From Acidobacteriota bacterium (GTDB taxonomy: Bacteria; Acidobacteriota; Blastocatellia; Pyrinomonadales; Pyrinomonadaceae): a stretch of DNA of 64,000 nt. How positions within the stretch are numbered: position 1 is the stretch's first letter; the number at the start of each line of letters is the position of its first letter. The stretch lies in assembly GCA_016715115.1 (NCBI GenBank), contig JADKBM010000011.1, forward strand, positions 744,001-808,000. The letters run 5' to 3'. Of the stretch, positions 41,983 through 50,699 are shown piece by piece. Both the position numbers and the translations under genes were made by a program. Under the pieces are notes generated by a model. The model worked only from the letters and a program-made list of their open reading frames with translations, was not told where the DNA came from and made no database searches.

Positions 41983-42451
41983 ATCACACTTCAAGTGCCC
42001 TGTCAGTCCCGGGACGCATCGGCATCGCAATTTGATTGTTGATTTTCGTGTGCAGTCTATGCGGTATTCCGCAAACTGAAATCCTTAACGGGACAAAATA
42101 TGTATGTAACCGCCGTATTTGCAGAATTTACGCCGGGGGCGACTTTTTTCGCCGTTCTCGCGCGCGCAAATGGGACAAAATCGGGGTTAAGTGATCTGGA
42201 TTCAAACATTTAGCCTGTCCCATTTCGGCGAAAAAATGGGACAGTTGATGATCCCGGAGCTTACCAGCATATGACGAACGGTGTCAGAAGAACGGTGAGA
42301 GAACGGTATCAGTCTTGCGAAAGTGCGATTTTGGCACAAGAAGCGTGCCGATTTTGGAAAGTGCAGTGTCAGGCCTCCGATTTTCAAGTTAGTGGCAATT
42401 TGTTTCGGCTGGCCTTTTTCGTGGTAGAATACGCGGTCAGGAGGCGACGGT
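41983..42451. other. intergenic region, no gene recognised
   Basis: The region includes a GGGACAAAAT motif twice and its reverse form TGTCCCATTT (about 42090, 42171 and 42216). The two orientations could pair. No coding frame has a start with a ribosome binding site until 42452. Confidence 0.35.
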
Positions 42452-42907
42452 ATGGGTTGGGAAGCTCAGAGAGTACTTGAGGGCATATTCGAATTTGGAG
42501 CGCCGCTGAACATATGGGCGATCGAGCTCGATTGGGATCATTGGAATGATCGGCAATACTTTGTGATCCACATGCAGATTGATAATGACGATAACCTTGG
42601 CCAGCGTCTGATGTCCAAGATGAAAAGCGAGGAGGGCATATACAAGTATCCGCGAATGATCATTATGGAAGCAAGGTCCTCCGCTTGGCGCGAATGGGTG
42701 ATCGAGGGAGCTTATCTATACTCGCTCGAGAAGAACTACCGCCCGAGCCAATATCCACACAACCCGTGGCTGGGCTGGACCCTCGGCATCCGCTTTGACA
42801 AAACGAAGCTTAACAAAGGTTCGGTAATGGGCATCTTTGGAAACGAGAGGGGAAAACAGTTCTGGCCCGACCGCGATGGCCCCGGCTCCTCACCGAACAA
42901 ATACTAG
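42452..42907 (+). CDS. protein of unknown function
   Basis: The 151-residue soluble protein has an ideal AGGAGG site 7 nt before the ATG. It is rich in aromatics (IWAIELDWDHWNDRQYFVIH, SSAWREWVIEGAYLYSLEKN, YPHNPWLGWTLGIRF) and acidic near its N-terminus. No signal peptide or membrane segment is present. I do not recognise a family. It stands alone between repeat-bearing noncoding stretches, which suggests an accessory gene. Confidence 0.65.
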   Translation: MGWEAQRVLEGIFEFGAPLNIWAIELDWDHWNDRQYFVIHMQIDNDDNLGQRLMSKMKSEEGIYKYPRMIIMEARSSAWREWVIEGAYLYSLEKNYRPSQYPHNPWLGWTLGIRFDKTKLNKGSVMGIFGNERGKQFWPDRDGPGSSPNKY

Positions 42908-42914
42908 AGATCCT

Positions 42915-43187
42915 CTAGATCCTGAGCACGAAAGAGAATAAAGATCCGATCGACGAAACAAAGACCCGCACGATCGAACCTTGGGAGAGGTTGAATCTTG
43001 CTCTGAGGTAGTAAAGGGCGTTGGAAGCCTCCATCTGCGGAACATCGTCGCTATGGCTGACGATCCCGGGCCAGATCATCGCCGCTTGTCCCACCACTAT
43101 TAACAAATACCCCGCCCGCTGCAGGTACAACCTAAACGTCGAAACCTCGCCCGTATACCACCTCCCATTTTCAAGCCGATACGACAC
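42915..43187 (-). CDS. possible small membrane protein
   Basis: The 90-codon frame, with a GTG start, lies convergent to the gene above, 7 nt from its end. It has two hydrophobic stretches (AGYLLIVVGQAAMIWPGIV and GSIVRVFVSSIGSLFSFVL) with plausible composition. Only a weak CCGGG precedes the GTG, and the frame is stop-free for only about 12 codons further upstream. It could be chance. Confidence 0.35.
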   Translation of the reverse strand: MSYRLENGRWYTGEVSTFRLYLQRAGYLLIVVGQAAMIWPGIVSHSDDVPQMEASNALYYLRARFNLSQGSIVRVFVSSIGSLFSFVLRI

Positions 43188-43628
43188 CCCGGATTTTGTG
43201 TTTGAAGAAGATCAATGGTGAGGTTTTTTATCCCAGAGTCCCGACGATTGTGGACGACATTCTCCCTGCTTTGCCGCTGCGAAAGAACGGTGCCGCGCTA
43301 ACTAAACCCGTGAGGCAACGCAAACGGCGGCATAGGCTGAATCCTGCGTCGCCTAGCGGCGGCTGATTGTAGCCGTGGGACAAACGCGGACTGGAAAAAG
43401 AGACGGGGGATTCGCGGCGCCCTCTCGAAGGACGAGAGTGCTTGAGCGGGTCGTCGTTGAGGGAATGTTCAAAGACATTCGCGCCCGCGAACCGACCTGG
43501 TTCGGACGGCTCCCGAGTCCGGCGCCGTCGAAGGTTTCGAACCTCCGCAAAAACTGGCCTGCAAAAAAAGGCATCTCTTTCGTTCTTAATTTGGCAAAAA
43601 CAAGAGTTACGGCGAAAATAGAAACTGA
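43188..43628. other. intergenic region before kinase cluster
   Basis: The region should contain the promoter of the kinase gene. A GC-rich segment near 43345-43370 (GCGTCGCCTAGCGGCGGC) is partly self-complementary and could be another REP-type hairpin. No convincing gene is seen. Confidence 0.35.
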
Positions 43629-45233
43629 ATGAAAGAATGTCCCGAATGCAAGATCTGTTATAACGACAACGTCGCGATGTGTCCGGCCGACCGCAAGGAG
43701 ACGCGGTTCGCGCTGCCGGGCGACCAGTTGCTTGCCGGGCGGTACTTTCTCGAACGACAACTCGGAAAAGGCGCGATGGGACAGGTCTACCTGGCGCGCG
43801 ACAAAAAGTTTGACGCGCGCTGGGTCGCGGTCAAGACCGTTCGCCAGGATCTTCTTTCGAGCGACGATCTGCAGGAAGGCGAGGCGATCGCGCGATTCGA
43901 ACGCGAAGCGCAGTCGGCGGCATCGATCCAGCATCCGAATACGGTCAGCGTCACCGACTTCGGCGAAACGCCCGAAGGCGTCTTCTATCTCGTGATGGAA
44001 TATGTCGAAGGCGAAACGCTCCATCGTCTGCTGCGCCGCGAGGGAACTCTGTCGATCAAGCGGGCCGTAAAGCTCCTGAGGCAGATAGCCGACGGCGTCG
44101 AAGCCGCGCACGATCGCGGAATTCTGCATCGCGACCTCAAGCCGGCGAACATCTTCCTGATGTCGAAGGGCCGCGCCGGCGATGACGGATTCATCAAGGT
44201 CGGCGATTTCGGGCTTGCGAAGATCGTCCATCAGACCGTTACCGATATCAATTCGAAAGCGTCTCCGTCATCGCGCGGCATCATCGGAACTCCCGAGTTT
44301 ATGGCTCCGGAACAGATGCAGCCGGAACTCGGAGTCGACGTCCGCGCCGACATTTATGCTCTCGGGACGATCGCTTATCTGATGCTCGGCGGACGAACGC
44401 CGTTTACGGGCGATCTGATGCAGCTCGTGATGCAGAAGGTGATGCACGCGGCGCCGGCATTGTCGACATTGCGTTCGGACGTTCCGGCCGACGTCGAACG
44501 GGTGATTATGCGGGCGCTCGACACCGAAAAGGACAGGCGTCCGGCGTCGGTTCGTGATTGGATCACCGAACTTGAGGCGGCTGCCGGCGATGCCGACGTG
44601 CCGCAGGGCAGCGGCGCCGCGCGGCTCGTGATCATGGCGCCGATCGGCGCCGAGGTCTACGTCGATGACGAACGGCGCGGCAGTGTCGGGCGATCGGGCC
44701 GACTGGTTTTGTCCGGCGTTCCCGCAGGCCAGCATATTCTGCGTGTTTCCAACACCGGCGAGAAGGACGACGAACGCGTCATTGAACTTCGAGAGGGCGG
44801 CGAAGAACAGGTGATTCAGGCGCAGCTGCGGCCGATGAAGGGAACCGCGAGCCAGCCGTCGCCGTCCAGCCACGGCGGGGCGACCGAGTCGAGCATAATG
44901 CCCGGGATCGTCGCTTGTTCGAACTGCAGCGCGCGGTTTGCCGAAGGCGTGAAGTTCTGCGGGCGATGCGGAAACCGGACGTTCAATGTCGTCAGTCTCG
45001 GCGCCACATCCCGCGGTTACACGAATTGCCCGCGGTGCCAGTCGGTCCTGCCGCAGAACGCGAAATTCTGCGGAAGGTGCGGGATGCAGTTCGGCCAGTC
45101 TTTGCCCCAGACACCTGGCTTTTCGGTTCCCGGGATCCAGCCTCAGAGCGTGCAGCGGATCTGCGGCAAATGCGGCGCCGTGATCGCACCCGGCGCTCGT
45201 TTTTGCGGCAAGTGCGGCGGCGGCTTGATTTGA
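43629..45233 (+). CDS. Ser/Thr protein kinase with zinc ribbons and PEGA-like domain
   Basis: The 534-residue Hanks-type kinase opens with a short zinc ribbon (CPECKICYNDNVAMCPAD). The kinase domain spans about 38-310: glycine loop GKGAMGQVYLARD, VAVKTV, catalytic loop HRDLKPANIF near 167, DFGLAK near 194 and the APE-like MAPEQM. A PEGA-like beta domain follows (APIGAEVYVDDERRGSVG). The C-terminus holds three CxxC zinc ribbons (CSNCSARFAEGVKFCGRCG and two similar). There is no membrane segment, so it is cytoplasmic. It heads a cluster with a zinc-ribbon membrane protein and an FHA-kinase. Confidence 0.93.
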   Translation: MKECPECKICYNDNVAMCPADRKETRFALPGDQLLAGRYFLERQLGKGAMGQVYLARDKKFDARWVAVKTVRQDLLSSDDLQEGEAIARFEREAQSAASIQHPNTVSVTDFGETPEGVFYLVMEYVEGETLHRLLRREGTLSIKRAVKLLRQIADGVEAAHDRGILHRDLKPANIFLMSKGRAGDDGFIKVGDFGLAKIVHQTVTDINSKASPSSRGIIGTPEFMAPEQMQPELGVDVRADIYALGTIAYLMLGGRTPFTGDLMQLVMQKVMHAAPALSTLRSDVPADVERVIMRALDTEKDRRPASVRDWITELEAAAGDADVPQGSGAARLVIMAPIGAEVYVDDERRGSVGRSGRLVLSGVPAGQHILRVSNTGEKDDERVIELREGGEEQVIQAQLRPMKGTASQPSPSSHGGATESSIMPGIVACSNCSARFAEGVKFCGRCGNRTFNVVSLGATSRGYTNCPRCQSVLPQNAKFCGRCGMQFGQSLPQTPGFSVPGIQPQSVQRICGKCGAVIAPGARFCGKCGGGLI

Positions 45234-45336
45234 GCCGAGGCCGGAGATCGCGGGAAACTGATTGTTCCGCATCGGAAATCCGAAGGATTCAAAATCGAAA
45301 ATCGAAAAGTGAAAATCGTGCTACTCTTTTAGCGTT

Positions 45337-45819
45337 ATGAAGATCTGTCCACAATGCCGGCAAACTTATACGGATGACGGATTGAATTTCTGTTTGAGCG
45401 ACGGAAGCATTTTGGATGCCGCACCTGCTCCGGAGGCAAAGACGGTCTTTTTCGAAACGCCGAGGGTAACCAACGAATACCGTCCCGAGCCGCAGTTTCA
45501 GCCGCCGGCGGTTTGGCAGAACCAGCAGAACATCCAGCCCGCGCAGTACGGCGCGGTCACGCGACAAAACGGCAATACCGACCGATCCTTGCCGATCATC
45601 TCGCTCCTTTTGGGCGTTTTCGCGATGTTCCTCGGTTGTTTTCTGATCGGAATTCCGCTCGGACTCGGAGCGATCGTCACCGGCGGCCTCGGAATCAAGA
45701 ACGAGATCAACGAACCGAATCGATTCGGCGGCCGCGGATTGGCGATCGGCGGAATAGTGACCGGCGCGGTCGGGCTCGCGATCGGTTTCATTTTCCTCAT
45801 TTTATTTATGGCGGGCTGA
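45337..45819 (+). CDS. zinc-ribbon DUF4190-like membrane protein
   Basis: The 160-residue protein has an N-terminal CPQCRQTYTDDGLNFCLSDG motif (treble-clef-like, CxxC then a single C), a Pro/Gln-rich linker, and two membrane helices with Gly-rich loops. The helices are LPIISLLLGVFAMFLGCFLI and GLAIGGIVTGAVGLAIGFIF, typical of DUF4190. The zinc-ribbon head resembles that of the neighbouring kinase, suggesting a shared interaction or phosphorylation target. It lies between two kinase genes on the same strand. Confidence 0.8.
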   Translation: MKICPQCRQTYTDDGLNFCLSDGSILDAAPAPEAKTVFFETPRVTNEYRPEPQFQPPAVWQNQQNIQPAQYGAVTRQNGNTDRSLPIISLLLGVFAMFLGCFLIGIPLGLGAIVTGGLGIKNEINEPNRFGGRGLAIGGIVTGAVGLAIGFIFLILFMAG

Positions 45820-45848
45820 TGATATAGAATCTAGCTTTAACTGACCAA

Positions 45849-47156
45849 ATGCGAGTAACACTTCGCGTAATCGCGGGTCCGCAAACAGGACGCGTCTTTA
45901 CGTTTGACCAACACGAGACGTTTATGATCGGGCGCGGCGAGGACTCGCATTTTTGCCTCCCCCAGGACCGTTATTTTTCGCGCCACCATTGCATTTTGGA
46001 GATGGCGCCGCCGCAGTGTTTTCTTCGCGATCTCGGCTCGACGAACGGAACCTTCGTCAACGGTATCCGCGTCGAATCGGTGTATTTGAAGAGCGGCGAC
46101 CGGATTCAGGGCGGGGAAACGGTGCTTGAGGTCGAGGTCACGGGCGATCCGGATCTGTCCCGGCCGACGGCTGACGACATCGGAAACAGAACGATTCCGT
46201 CGATGATCACGGTCGCTTGCCTCAACTGCGGCCTGCCGTCCGAGGCTGAAGTGTCGAGACCCGACGCGCGTATGACGTTCCTTTGTGACGACTGCCGCGA
46301 GAAACTCAAACAGAACCCGCAGCCGATCCCGAATTATCAGATGATCCGGATGCTCGGACAGGGCGGAATGGGAAGCGTGATGCTCGCGCGGCACATAACC
46401 GACGGCCGGCCGGTGGCGATCAAGACCCTTCTGCCCGAAGTCGCCGTCTCGGAGCAGTCAATGAAGCGTTTCATTCGCGAGATCGAGGTCGCGGCGAGCC
46501 TTCAGCATCCGCATATCGTCAGTTACATCGAGCACGGCACGCACAACGGAATCATCTATCTCGTCACCGAATTCGTCGCCGGAATGGATGCGTCGAAACT
46601 TGCGAAGGAACGCGGCGGGCGTTTGCCTTATCCGGAAGTGGTGAAGATCATCGAGCAAACCCTTTCGGCGCTCGACTTTGCGCACGCGCAGGGTTTCGTG
46701 CATCGTGACATCAAGGAACAGAACATCCTCGTGAACGGCAATTTCCCGGGCTATATCGCGAAACTGACCGATTTCGGACTTGCAAAGAGTTACAAACAGA
46801 CCGGAATGAGCGGCGTCACGATGGTCGGCGACGTGGCCGGGACGATCGCCTATATGCCGCCCGAGCAGGTCCGCGATTTCAAGGAAGTGCGGCCGCCGTC
46901 GGACATCTACGCGACTGGAATGACGGCATATTCGTTGCTTACCGGAGCGCACGCTCTCGACATCGGCCCGCGCGCCGGAATCGCCGAAACGGTCAAGGCG
47001 ATCTTCGAAAAGCCCATCATCCCGATCAGCCAGAGAACTCTCGACGTGCCTTTGCGGGTTGCGAGCGTGATCGAAACCGCGATCGCCAAACAGGTCGAAC
47101 TCCGCTGGCGATCAGCCGGCGAGATGCGCGACGCCCTCTTGCGCGCGATCAATTGA
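45849..47156 (+). CDS. FHA domain-Ser/Thr protein kinase fusion
   Basis: The 435-residue protein has an N-terminal FHA domain (about 5-95: FMIGRGEDSHFCLPQDRYFS, GSTNGTFVNGIRV), a zinc-binding linker (CLNCG..CDDCR) and a kinase domain (about 160-430). Kinase motifs are GQGGMGSVMLARH, VAIKTL, VHRDIKEQNILV and DFGLAKSY. The catalytic loop has KEQN in place of the usual KPxN; the catalytic Asp, Lys and Asn are kept, so activity is likely. FHA would bind phosphothreonine on itself or on partners such as the kinase at 43.6 kb. No membrane segment is present. Confidence 0.92.
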   Translation: MRVTLRVIAGPQTGRVFTFDQHETFMIGRGEDSHFCLPQDRYFSRHHCILEMAPPQCFLRDLGSTNGTFVNGIRVESVYLKSGDRIQGGETVLEVEVTGDPDLSRPTADDIGNRTIPSMITVACLNCGLPSEAEVSRPDARMTFLCDDCREKLKQNPQPIPNYQMIRMLGQGGMGSVMLARHITDGRPVAIKTLLPEVAVSEQSMKRFIREIEVAASLQHPHIVSYIEHGTHNGIIYLVTEFVAGMDASKLAKERGGRLPYPEVVKIIEQTLSALDFAHAQGFVHRDIKEQNILVNGNFPGYIAKLTDFGLAKSYKQTGMSGVTMVGDVAGTIAYMPPEQVRDFKEVRPPSDIYATGMTAYSLLTGAHALDIGPRAGIAETVKAIFEKPIIPISQRTLDVPLRVASVIETAIAKQVELRWRSAGEMRDALLRAIN

Positions 47157-47242
47157 ACGAAAAATGCTTCTTTTTTGCTGTGGCATCAGATTCGACCGAA
47201 AGGTCGGCAACGGTTGATCTCACGGAGCCGAAACACAAGAAT

Positions 47243-48451
47243 TCACGAACTCAAAATCCGCTCTCGCGCCAGGATCAATCCCATCAGCGCCCAAAGATGC
47301 CTTGCGTCTTCGAACGAACCGGTCAGCCCCTGATAGACGAATGCCGAAAGGAACGCGATTACGAGCAGCTTCAGCGGCTCGTCTTCGGTGCGCACGAACC
47401 TGACCAAAAAACCGCAGATAAGCAAAACGGCGGCGAGTCCGACGATACCCGATTCAGCGGAGACGTTCAGGAACGTGTTATGCGCATCGGTCAGCGTCTG
47501 GTCGACGCCCGAGAGATCGTCGTAACGCACGAGACACGTGTTTTCACCTAGTCCGCGACCGAAAACCGGATTCCGGGCGAAGGTCTTCGCGGCGTCGATC
47601 CAGGTCAGCGCGCGTGCGCTCGGTTCGAGTTTAAGTTCGGTGAACGGGACGGCGACCGAGAACAATGGCGTCGATTGCGGCTTCGGCGAAACTGCGGCGA
47701 CGAGCAGGAAAAGGGTCGCGAACGAGATCAGCAGGACCGCGGAGCGTCGTTTCTTTTCCGTGAAGAGCCAGATTCCGGCCGCGAAGAAAAATCCGCCGAT
47801 CCCTGGCGAAAAAGTCAGCATCGCGCAAATTGCGCATCCACCGAGAAGAACCGCGGCACAAACGCGTCCGATAATACCTTCACGCCGGCCCGCGATGATG
47901 ATCAACGCCGCGACGCTGAGATAATTCGCGAGCATATTTGCGTTGAGGAAGGTGGACGAGATGCGCGGGTAGTTTCCGGGCGGCAAGGTTCCATAGTGGA
48001 ACAAAGTGTAACCAAGCAGCCAGTTATCGCGGTCGGCGTAAAAGAGAAACGCCGAAACCAGGCCGACGCCGATGCAAACCGCGGCCGCTCCGATCGATAT
48101 CTGAACCGCGCGCCGAAGATCGTCGGCGGACCGGACGATCGTCACGGTCACCAGAGGGATCAGCGCAAGGTATGTTTTTCCGGCGAGTTTCAGGGACGCG
48201 GATTGCCAATCGTCGGCGGCCAGCGCCGAAAACGCCATCGCGGCGAGAAAGAAAAGCAATACGTAGACAAAACGCGATTTCGGGAACTCGTAGGCGCTGA
48301 AAGCGACGCCGAATGCGGTCAAAAGAAACAAGACCGGAAAAATGCCGTCCGAGACCTGGATCTTAGCCGAGCCAAGATACATAAAGGGCTGCATGAACCC
48401 GAGCGAAAAGAGGAACAGCAATAGAACCGCGGATGTGATCTTAGCGAACAT
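47243..48451 (-). CDS. O-antigen ligase family (Wzy_C/WaaL-like) membrane protein
   Basis: The 402-residue polytopic protein has about ten membrane helices. The conserved periplasmic region contains FARNPVFGRGLGENTCLVRY and ADAHNTFLNVSAESGIVGL-type motifs (here LTDAHNTFLN). These match the O-antigen ligase/polymerase superfamily. It transfers or polymerises undecaprenyl-linked glycans at the periplasmic face. No other glycan assembly gene is adjacent. Its start overlaps the end of the next minus-strand gene by 11 nt, so the two are cotranslated. Confidence 0.88.
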   Translation of the reverse strand: MFAKITSAVLLLFLFSLGFMQPFMYLGSAKIQVSDGIFPVLFLLTAFGVAFSAYEFPKSRFVYVLLFFLAAMAFSALAADDWQSASLKLAGKTYLALIPLVTVTIVRSADDLRRAVQISIGAAAVCIGVGLVSAFLFYADRDNWLLGYTLFHYGTLPPGNYPRISSTFLNANMLANYLSVAALIIIAGRREGIIGRVCAAVLLGGCAICAMLTFSPGIGGFFFAAGIWLFTEKKRRSAVLLISFATLFLLVAAVSPKPQSTPLFSVAVPFTELKLEPSARALTWIDAAKTFARNPVFGRGLGENTCLVRYDDLSGVDQTLTDAHNTFLNVSAESGIVGLAAVLLICGFLVRFVRTEDEPLKLLVIAFLSAFVYQGLTGSFEDARHLWALMGLILARERILSS

Positions 48452-49364
48452 CTTTAAGAAGAGATTTCAGGGCCGAAGCGAATTTCGCCAGATCGAAATT
48501 CTGGGGATCGTCGTGGGCGTCCTTGATGCCGGCGTCGATCGCCGAATGGTACGCCGGGATCAGCCACGTTCCGCGCCGCACGCTGGCGGCCACATAGAGC
48601 AGCGCGAGCCGTTCGTATTGGGCGTCTGAAAATCCGGGAAACGGAGCGATCAGGTCGTTGTTCGGGTTCGAACTCGCCGGATCACGCCTGCGTGGTTGGA
48701 CGAGTTCGATATGGATCTGCAGTCCTTTTCCTTCGGCTTTCAGCATATCGCGCGCGAATTTCGTGCCCCAACCCTTGCGGACCGTCTCGCCGAACGGCGT
48801 CGCGGTCAGAGATTCGCCAAGGCGATTGACGAAAACATGCGCCACCGGCTGATTGATCCAGACGTTCAGGTTGTTGCCGCGCGCCTTTGGATTCGAATCG
48901 AGGTCGGCAGGGAACTCGGCGTCGACGAGATTTGGCGTTGAGGTGTCGTGGATGATGAAATAAAGAGCCTCGATCGCCGAACCGTCCGGCAGAATTGCCT
49001 TTGCGAGCGGAAGATCGATACTGCCGCCGATCGTATCTTCGGTTATCTTCTTGTCGTTCAAGTACGCACGAAGCTTGGCGGCCTTTATTTTTACGGTCCC
49101 GCCGATGAGTTTCTGGAGCGGGTCCGGGAGTTTCGCCGGTTCGACGCCGAGCGTTCCGCCCTTGCCGTTCGGGCGTAGGAGGCACTTCGCCTGCGCGAGC
49201 GGGTCACCGTTGAATTGCAATGTTCGCGGATCGAACCGGCACGAAGTGTTTTGGGCCATCGCAGTTGTTGCAACCAAATAGACTAAGGCTGTGATCAGAA
49301 AACAAGAATTGAATCGCAGATAGGCGGTTGCGCGGAAATGCATAAGTTGGTTGAGATTCATCAT
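48441..49364 (-). CDS. secreted amidase-2/PGRP-like protein, divergent
   Basis: The 307-residue protein has a signal sequence (FNSCFLITALVYLVATTAMA, then Q). Its central part resembles the N-acetylmuramoyl-L-alanine amidase (Amidase_2) fold: ALYFIIHDTSTPN at the first ligand His, AHVFVNRLGE, QIHIELVQP, ERLALLYVAASVRRGTWLIP and AYHSAIDAG with the late His. The zinc site is recognisable but degenerate, so activity is uncertain. The start is unclear; neither ATG 49364 nor ATG 49343 has a clear ribosome binding site. It shares a transcript with the O-antigen ligase. Confidence 0.6.
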   Translation of the reverse strand: MMNLNQLMHFRATAYLRFNSCFLITALVYLVATTAMAQNTSCRFDPRTLQFNGDPLAQAKCLLRPNGKGGTLGVEPAKLPDPLQKLIGGTVKIKAAKLRAYLNDKKITEDTIGGSIDLPLAKAILPDGSAIEALYFIIHDTSTPNLVDAEFPADLDSNPKARGNNLNVWINQPVAHVFVNRLGESLTATPFGETVRKGWGTKFARDMLKAEGKGLQIHIELVQPRRRDPASSNPNNDLIAPFPGFSDAQYERLALLYVAASVRRGTWLIPAYHSAIDAGIKDAHDDPQNFDLAKFASALKSLLKDVR

Positions 49365-49377
49365 GCGCGAAAATCAA

Positions 49378-49469
49378 GATTCAAAATTCCAATGATTCCA
49401 GATTCCAAATCCTGGACTCAAAATTCCAAATTCCAAATTCCAAATCGAAAATCCCAAATCCGAAATCAA
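49378..49469 (-). repeat. degenerate heptad-like segment
   Basis: AATTCCA/AAATCCC-type units of irregular spacing lie between the amidase-like gene's 5' end and the REP-like element. This looks like a diverged part of the same array. Confidence 0.6.
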
Positions 49470-49510
49470 CGGTTGCCCGCCCGCTCACGCAGGCGGTACT
49501 GACTCGTACC
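49470..49510 (-). repeat. two-hairpin REP-like element, copy 2
   Basis: These 41 nt are identical to 34287-34327: CCGCCTGC-GTGA-GCGGGCGG and GGTAC-GAGTCA-GTACC on the minus strand. They are followed by the same first array units. The two sites are 15 kb apart. Confidence 0.85.
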
Positions 49511-49670
49511 CAAATCGCAAATCCCAAATCGCAAATCGCAAATCGCAAATCCCAAATCCCAAATCGCAAATCGCAAATCGCAAATCGCAAATCGCAAATC
49601 GCAAATCGCAAATCGCAAATCGCAAATCGCAAATCGCAAATCGCAAATCGCAAATCGCAAATCGCAAATC
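49511..49670 (-). repeat. heptad array (GATTTGC) after SIS gene
   Basis: About 23 units of seven bases read GATTTGC (a few GATTTGG) on the minus strand. The first unit directly follows, and its first bases may include, the TGA of the SIS gene at 49669. Unit identity is near perfect over the last 15 copies. Confidence 0.92.
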
Positions 49671-50697
49671 AGAGCGTTTTGGTCACCTTCGAGAGTGATC
49701 TCGGCGCGTCGGCGTCGAGCCCTTTTTCTTTGGCAAGCATCGCGGCAAAAAGCTGCGCCGGAATGATAAACGGGATCGGCGACAGGAATTCGTCGATCTC
49801 GGCCGGCATCAACAAGGAGCGCGAACTAAGATTGGCGATGTCCGGATCATTCGTGATCGAGAGACTGTCGGCGTGAAGGTCCCGCAACCGTCTGAGCAGA
49901 TCGACGCTGCTCGCCCTGGTGACGCCGGCCGGGCCGAACATGATCACCGGAAAACGGCGTTCGACGATCGCCAGAGGGCCGTGAAAAAAGTCCGCGGACG
50001 AAAATCGTTCGGCGATGACGTAGCAGGTTTCCATCAGTTTCAAAGCGAGTTCGTATGAGTTGCCGTAGTTCAAGCCGCGGCCGACGACGACGCAGTTTTC
50101 CATAAAAGCGTAACGCTTGACGATCTCTTCGACATCAGAGGTCAGTTGCAGGGCGAGCGCGGAAAAATGCGGAATCTTGTCGTAGGCGATCTTCGCATCC
50201 GAAAGCGCCGCGGCAAGCATATAGAAATGAAGCATTTGGCCGGTGTAGGTCTTGGTGGCCGCAACCGACATTTCTCTCCCGGCATGCGTCAGAAGAGTCT
50301 CGTCGGCGATTTTCGCCATCGACGATTCGGATTCGTTGGTGATCCCGAGCGTGAACGCTCCCGAACGCTTCGCGCTTTCGAGAACCTCGTTGATGTCGGT
50401 TCCCTCGCCCGACTGCGACACGCCGATCACCAAGGCGCGCTTCAAATTCAGTTTCGCGTTGTAAAGCGTGAACACCGACGGCGCCGAAAGCGAGACCGGA
50501 ATGCCGGTCGTGATCTCGAGCAGGTATCTGCCGAAAAGCGATGCGTTGTCGGAACTTCCGCGCGCCACAAGGACGATCAGATCGATCTCCCTCGACGCAA
50601 GATGGCTCGCGAGTTTGATGTATTTGTTGTGTTCCGCCTGAATCATCCGTTCGAGCGCGACCGGTTGTTCGGCGATTTCCTGCAGCATTATCGACAT
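49669..50697 (-). CDS. SIS-domain sugar isomerase/deaminase (GlmS isomerase-like)
   Basis: The 342-residue protein has two SIS domains with phosphosugar-binding loops: LVARGSSDNASLFGRYLLE and GVSQSGEGTDINEVL in the first, VVGRGLNYGNSYELALKL in the second. The conserved FSSADFFHGPLAIVE follows, as in AgaS/FrlB/GlmS-isomerase relatives. It lacks the glutaminase half of GlmS, so it likely isomerises or deaminates an amino-sugar phosphate. The ATG at 50697 lies 2 nt after the YihY stop, indicating coupling. The stop codon abuts a heptad array. Confidence 0.88.
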   Translation of the reverse strand: MSIMLQEIAEQPVALERMIQAEHNKYIKLASHLASREIDLIVLVARGSSDNASLFGRYLLEITTGIPVSLSAPSVFTLYNAKLNLKRALVIGVSQSGEGTDINEVLESAKRSGAFTLGITNESESSMAKIADETLLTHAGREMSVAATKTYTGQMLHFYMLAAALSDAKIAYDKIPHFSALALQLTSDVEEIVKRYAFMENCVVVGRGLNYGNSYELALKLMETCYVIAERFSSADFFHGPLAIVERRFPVIMFGPAGVTRASSVDLLRRLRDLHADSLSITNDPDIANLSSRSLLMPAEIDEFLSPIPFIIPAQLFAAMLAKEKGLDADAPRSLSKVTKTL

Positions 50698-50699
50698 AA

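Noticed and set aside
43375..43632. 85-codon plus-strand frame before the kinase gene
   Set aside because: No ribosome binding site, poor composition, and it runs into the kinase start; treated as intergenic.
49381..49667. Minus-strand frames of the FAICDLR-repeat type
   Set aside because: Same cause: translation of the GATTTGC array, with no start signal and no real protein composition.
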